A stretch of 30,973 nucleotides of DNA, taken from positions 1-30,973 of IMG/VR virus record IMGVR_UViG_3300046830_000003; one strand, written 5' to 3'. The notes beneath the pieces are model-generated. The model was not told where the DNA came from, made no database searches, and saw only the letters and a list, made by a program, of their open reading frames with translations. Below are positions 30,885 to 30,973 of the stretch, one piece after another. A program made the position numbers and the translations under genes. Each line of letters opens with the position of its first letter. Position 1 is the stretch's first letter. Source of the DNA: a virus.

Positions 30885-30914
30885 TGTTATCAGGCACTAT
30901 CAATGGAGGGCAAT

Positions 30915-30973
30915 ATGGCTAGATCAACAGATTACTTGGAAGTTCAAGCGTTGCTTAATCAAACGATCAACGC
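30915..30973 (+). CDS. Start of a gene cut by the window edge
   Basis: ATG with GGAGGG seven bases upstream. Nineteen codons are visible (MARSTDYLEVQALLNQTIN), helical in look. There is too little to identify it. The promoter and ribosome-binding site suggest a well expressed gene, perhaps the next replication gene, such as a polymerase, which is missing from the window. Confidence 0.55.
   Translation, partial: MARSTDYLEVQALLNQTIN

Noticed and set aside
1-30973. tRNA genes, CRISPR arrays, insertion sequences and attachment sites
   Set aside because: The few intergenic gaps are too short or show no cloverleaf or spaced repeats, and no integrase or transposase motifs were seen.

Overview
The window is part of the genome of a tailed double-stranded DNA phage (Caudoviricetes). 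The virion genes suggest a short-tailed, podovirus-like particle. There is a head-tail adaptor of the SU10/P22 gp4 type, a P22 gp10-like tail nozzle/stabilisation protein, three large internal (ejection) proteins and a T4-type lysozyme. I see no tape measure, sheath or baseplate genes. Base composition is moderately AT-rich by eye, genes are packed with ATGA/TAATG overlaps, and many proteins resemble families common in marine phages. A marine proteobacterial host is therefore plausible, but this is inference. Terminase, portal, major capsid protein and DNA polymerase are not in the window and probably lie outside it.

Layout. Positions 1-3425 hold a partial structural gene, a fibre-like protein with a cupredoxin-like C-terminus, the adaptor, and beta-rich accessory virion proteins. 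Positions 3425-12407 form a long array of short fibre or receptor-binding genes mixed with small chaperone-like genes. Several families occur two or three times: carbohydrate-binding-like fibre plus small partner, C1q-like tips, 'IQV' tips and 'SATAFTL' anchors. A protein built of 20-residue repeats also lies here. Positions 12407-14811 hold the nozzle and a small structural protein. A candidate promoter at 14803-14830 precedes the internal virion proteins (14858-21515) and the lysozyme (21517-21963).

A two-gene minus-strand operon lies at 21923-22272: a ribbon-helix-helix-like protein, then an ATGA-coupled 57-residue zinc-ribbon protein. It is the only minus-strand coding I can support. It sits exactly between the virion/lysis block and the DNA-metabolism block, and faces the latter across a 42-bp intergenic gap.

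From 22315 to the end the genes run on the plus strand and make a replication/recombination module: DUF1064 nuclease, coiled-coil protein, Sak4-like RecA-fold ATPase, SSB-like protein, winged-helix protein, DEAH helicase with a zinc ribbon, two small proteins (one ending in an SSB-like DIPF tip), a RecB/Cas4-like nuclease with four candidate Fe-S cysteines, a TOPRIM primase-helicase, and small genes. An AT-rich gap with a direct repeat and a good sigma70-like promoter leads to a gene cut by the window edge.

As a unit, the right half would process ends, anneal single strands and unwind and prime DNA. The left half would build the tail, recognise the host and eject DNA. No tRNA, CRISPR array, integrase, transposase or reverse transcriptase was seen.
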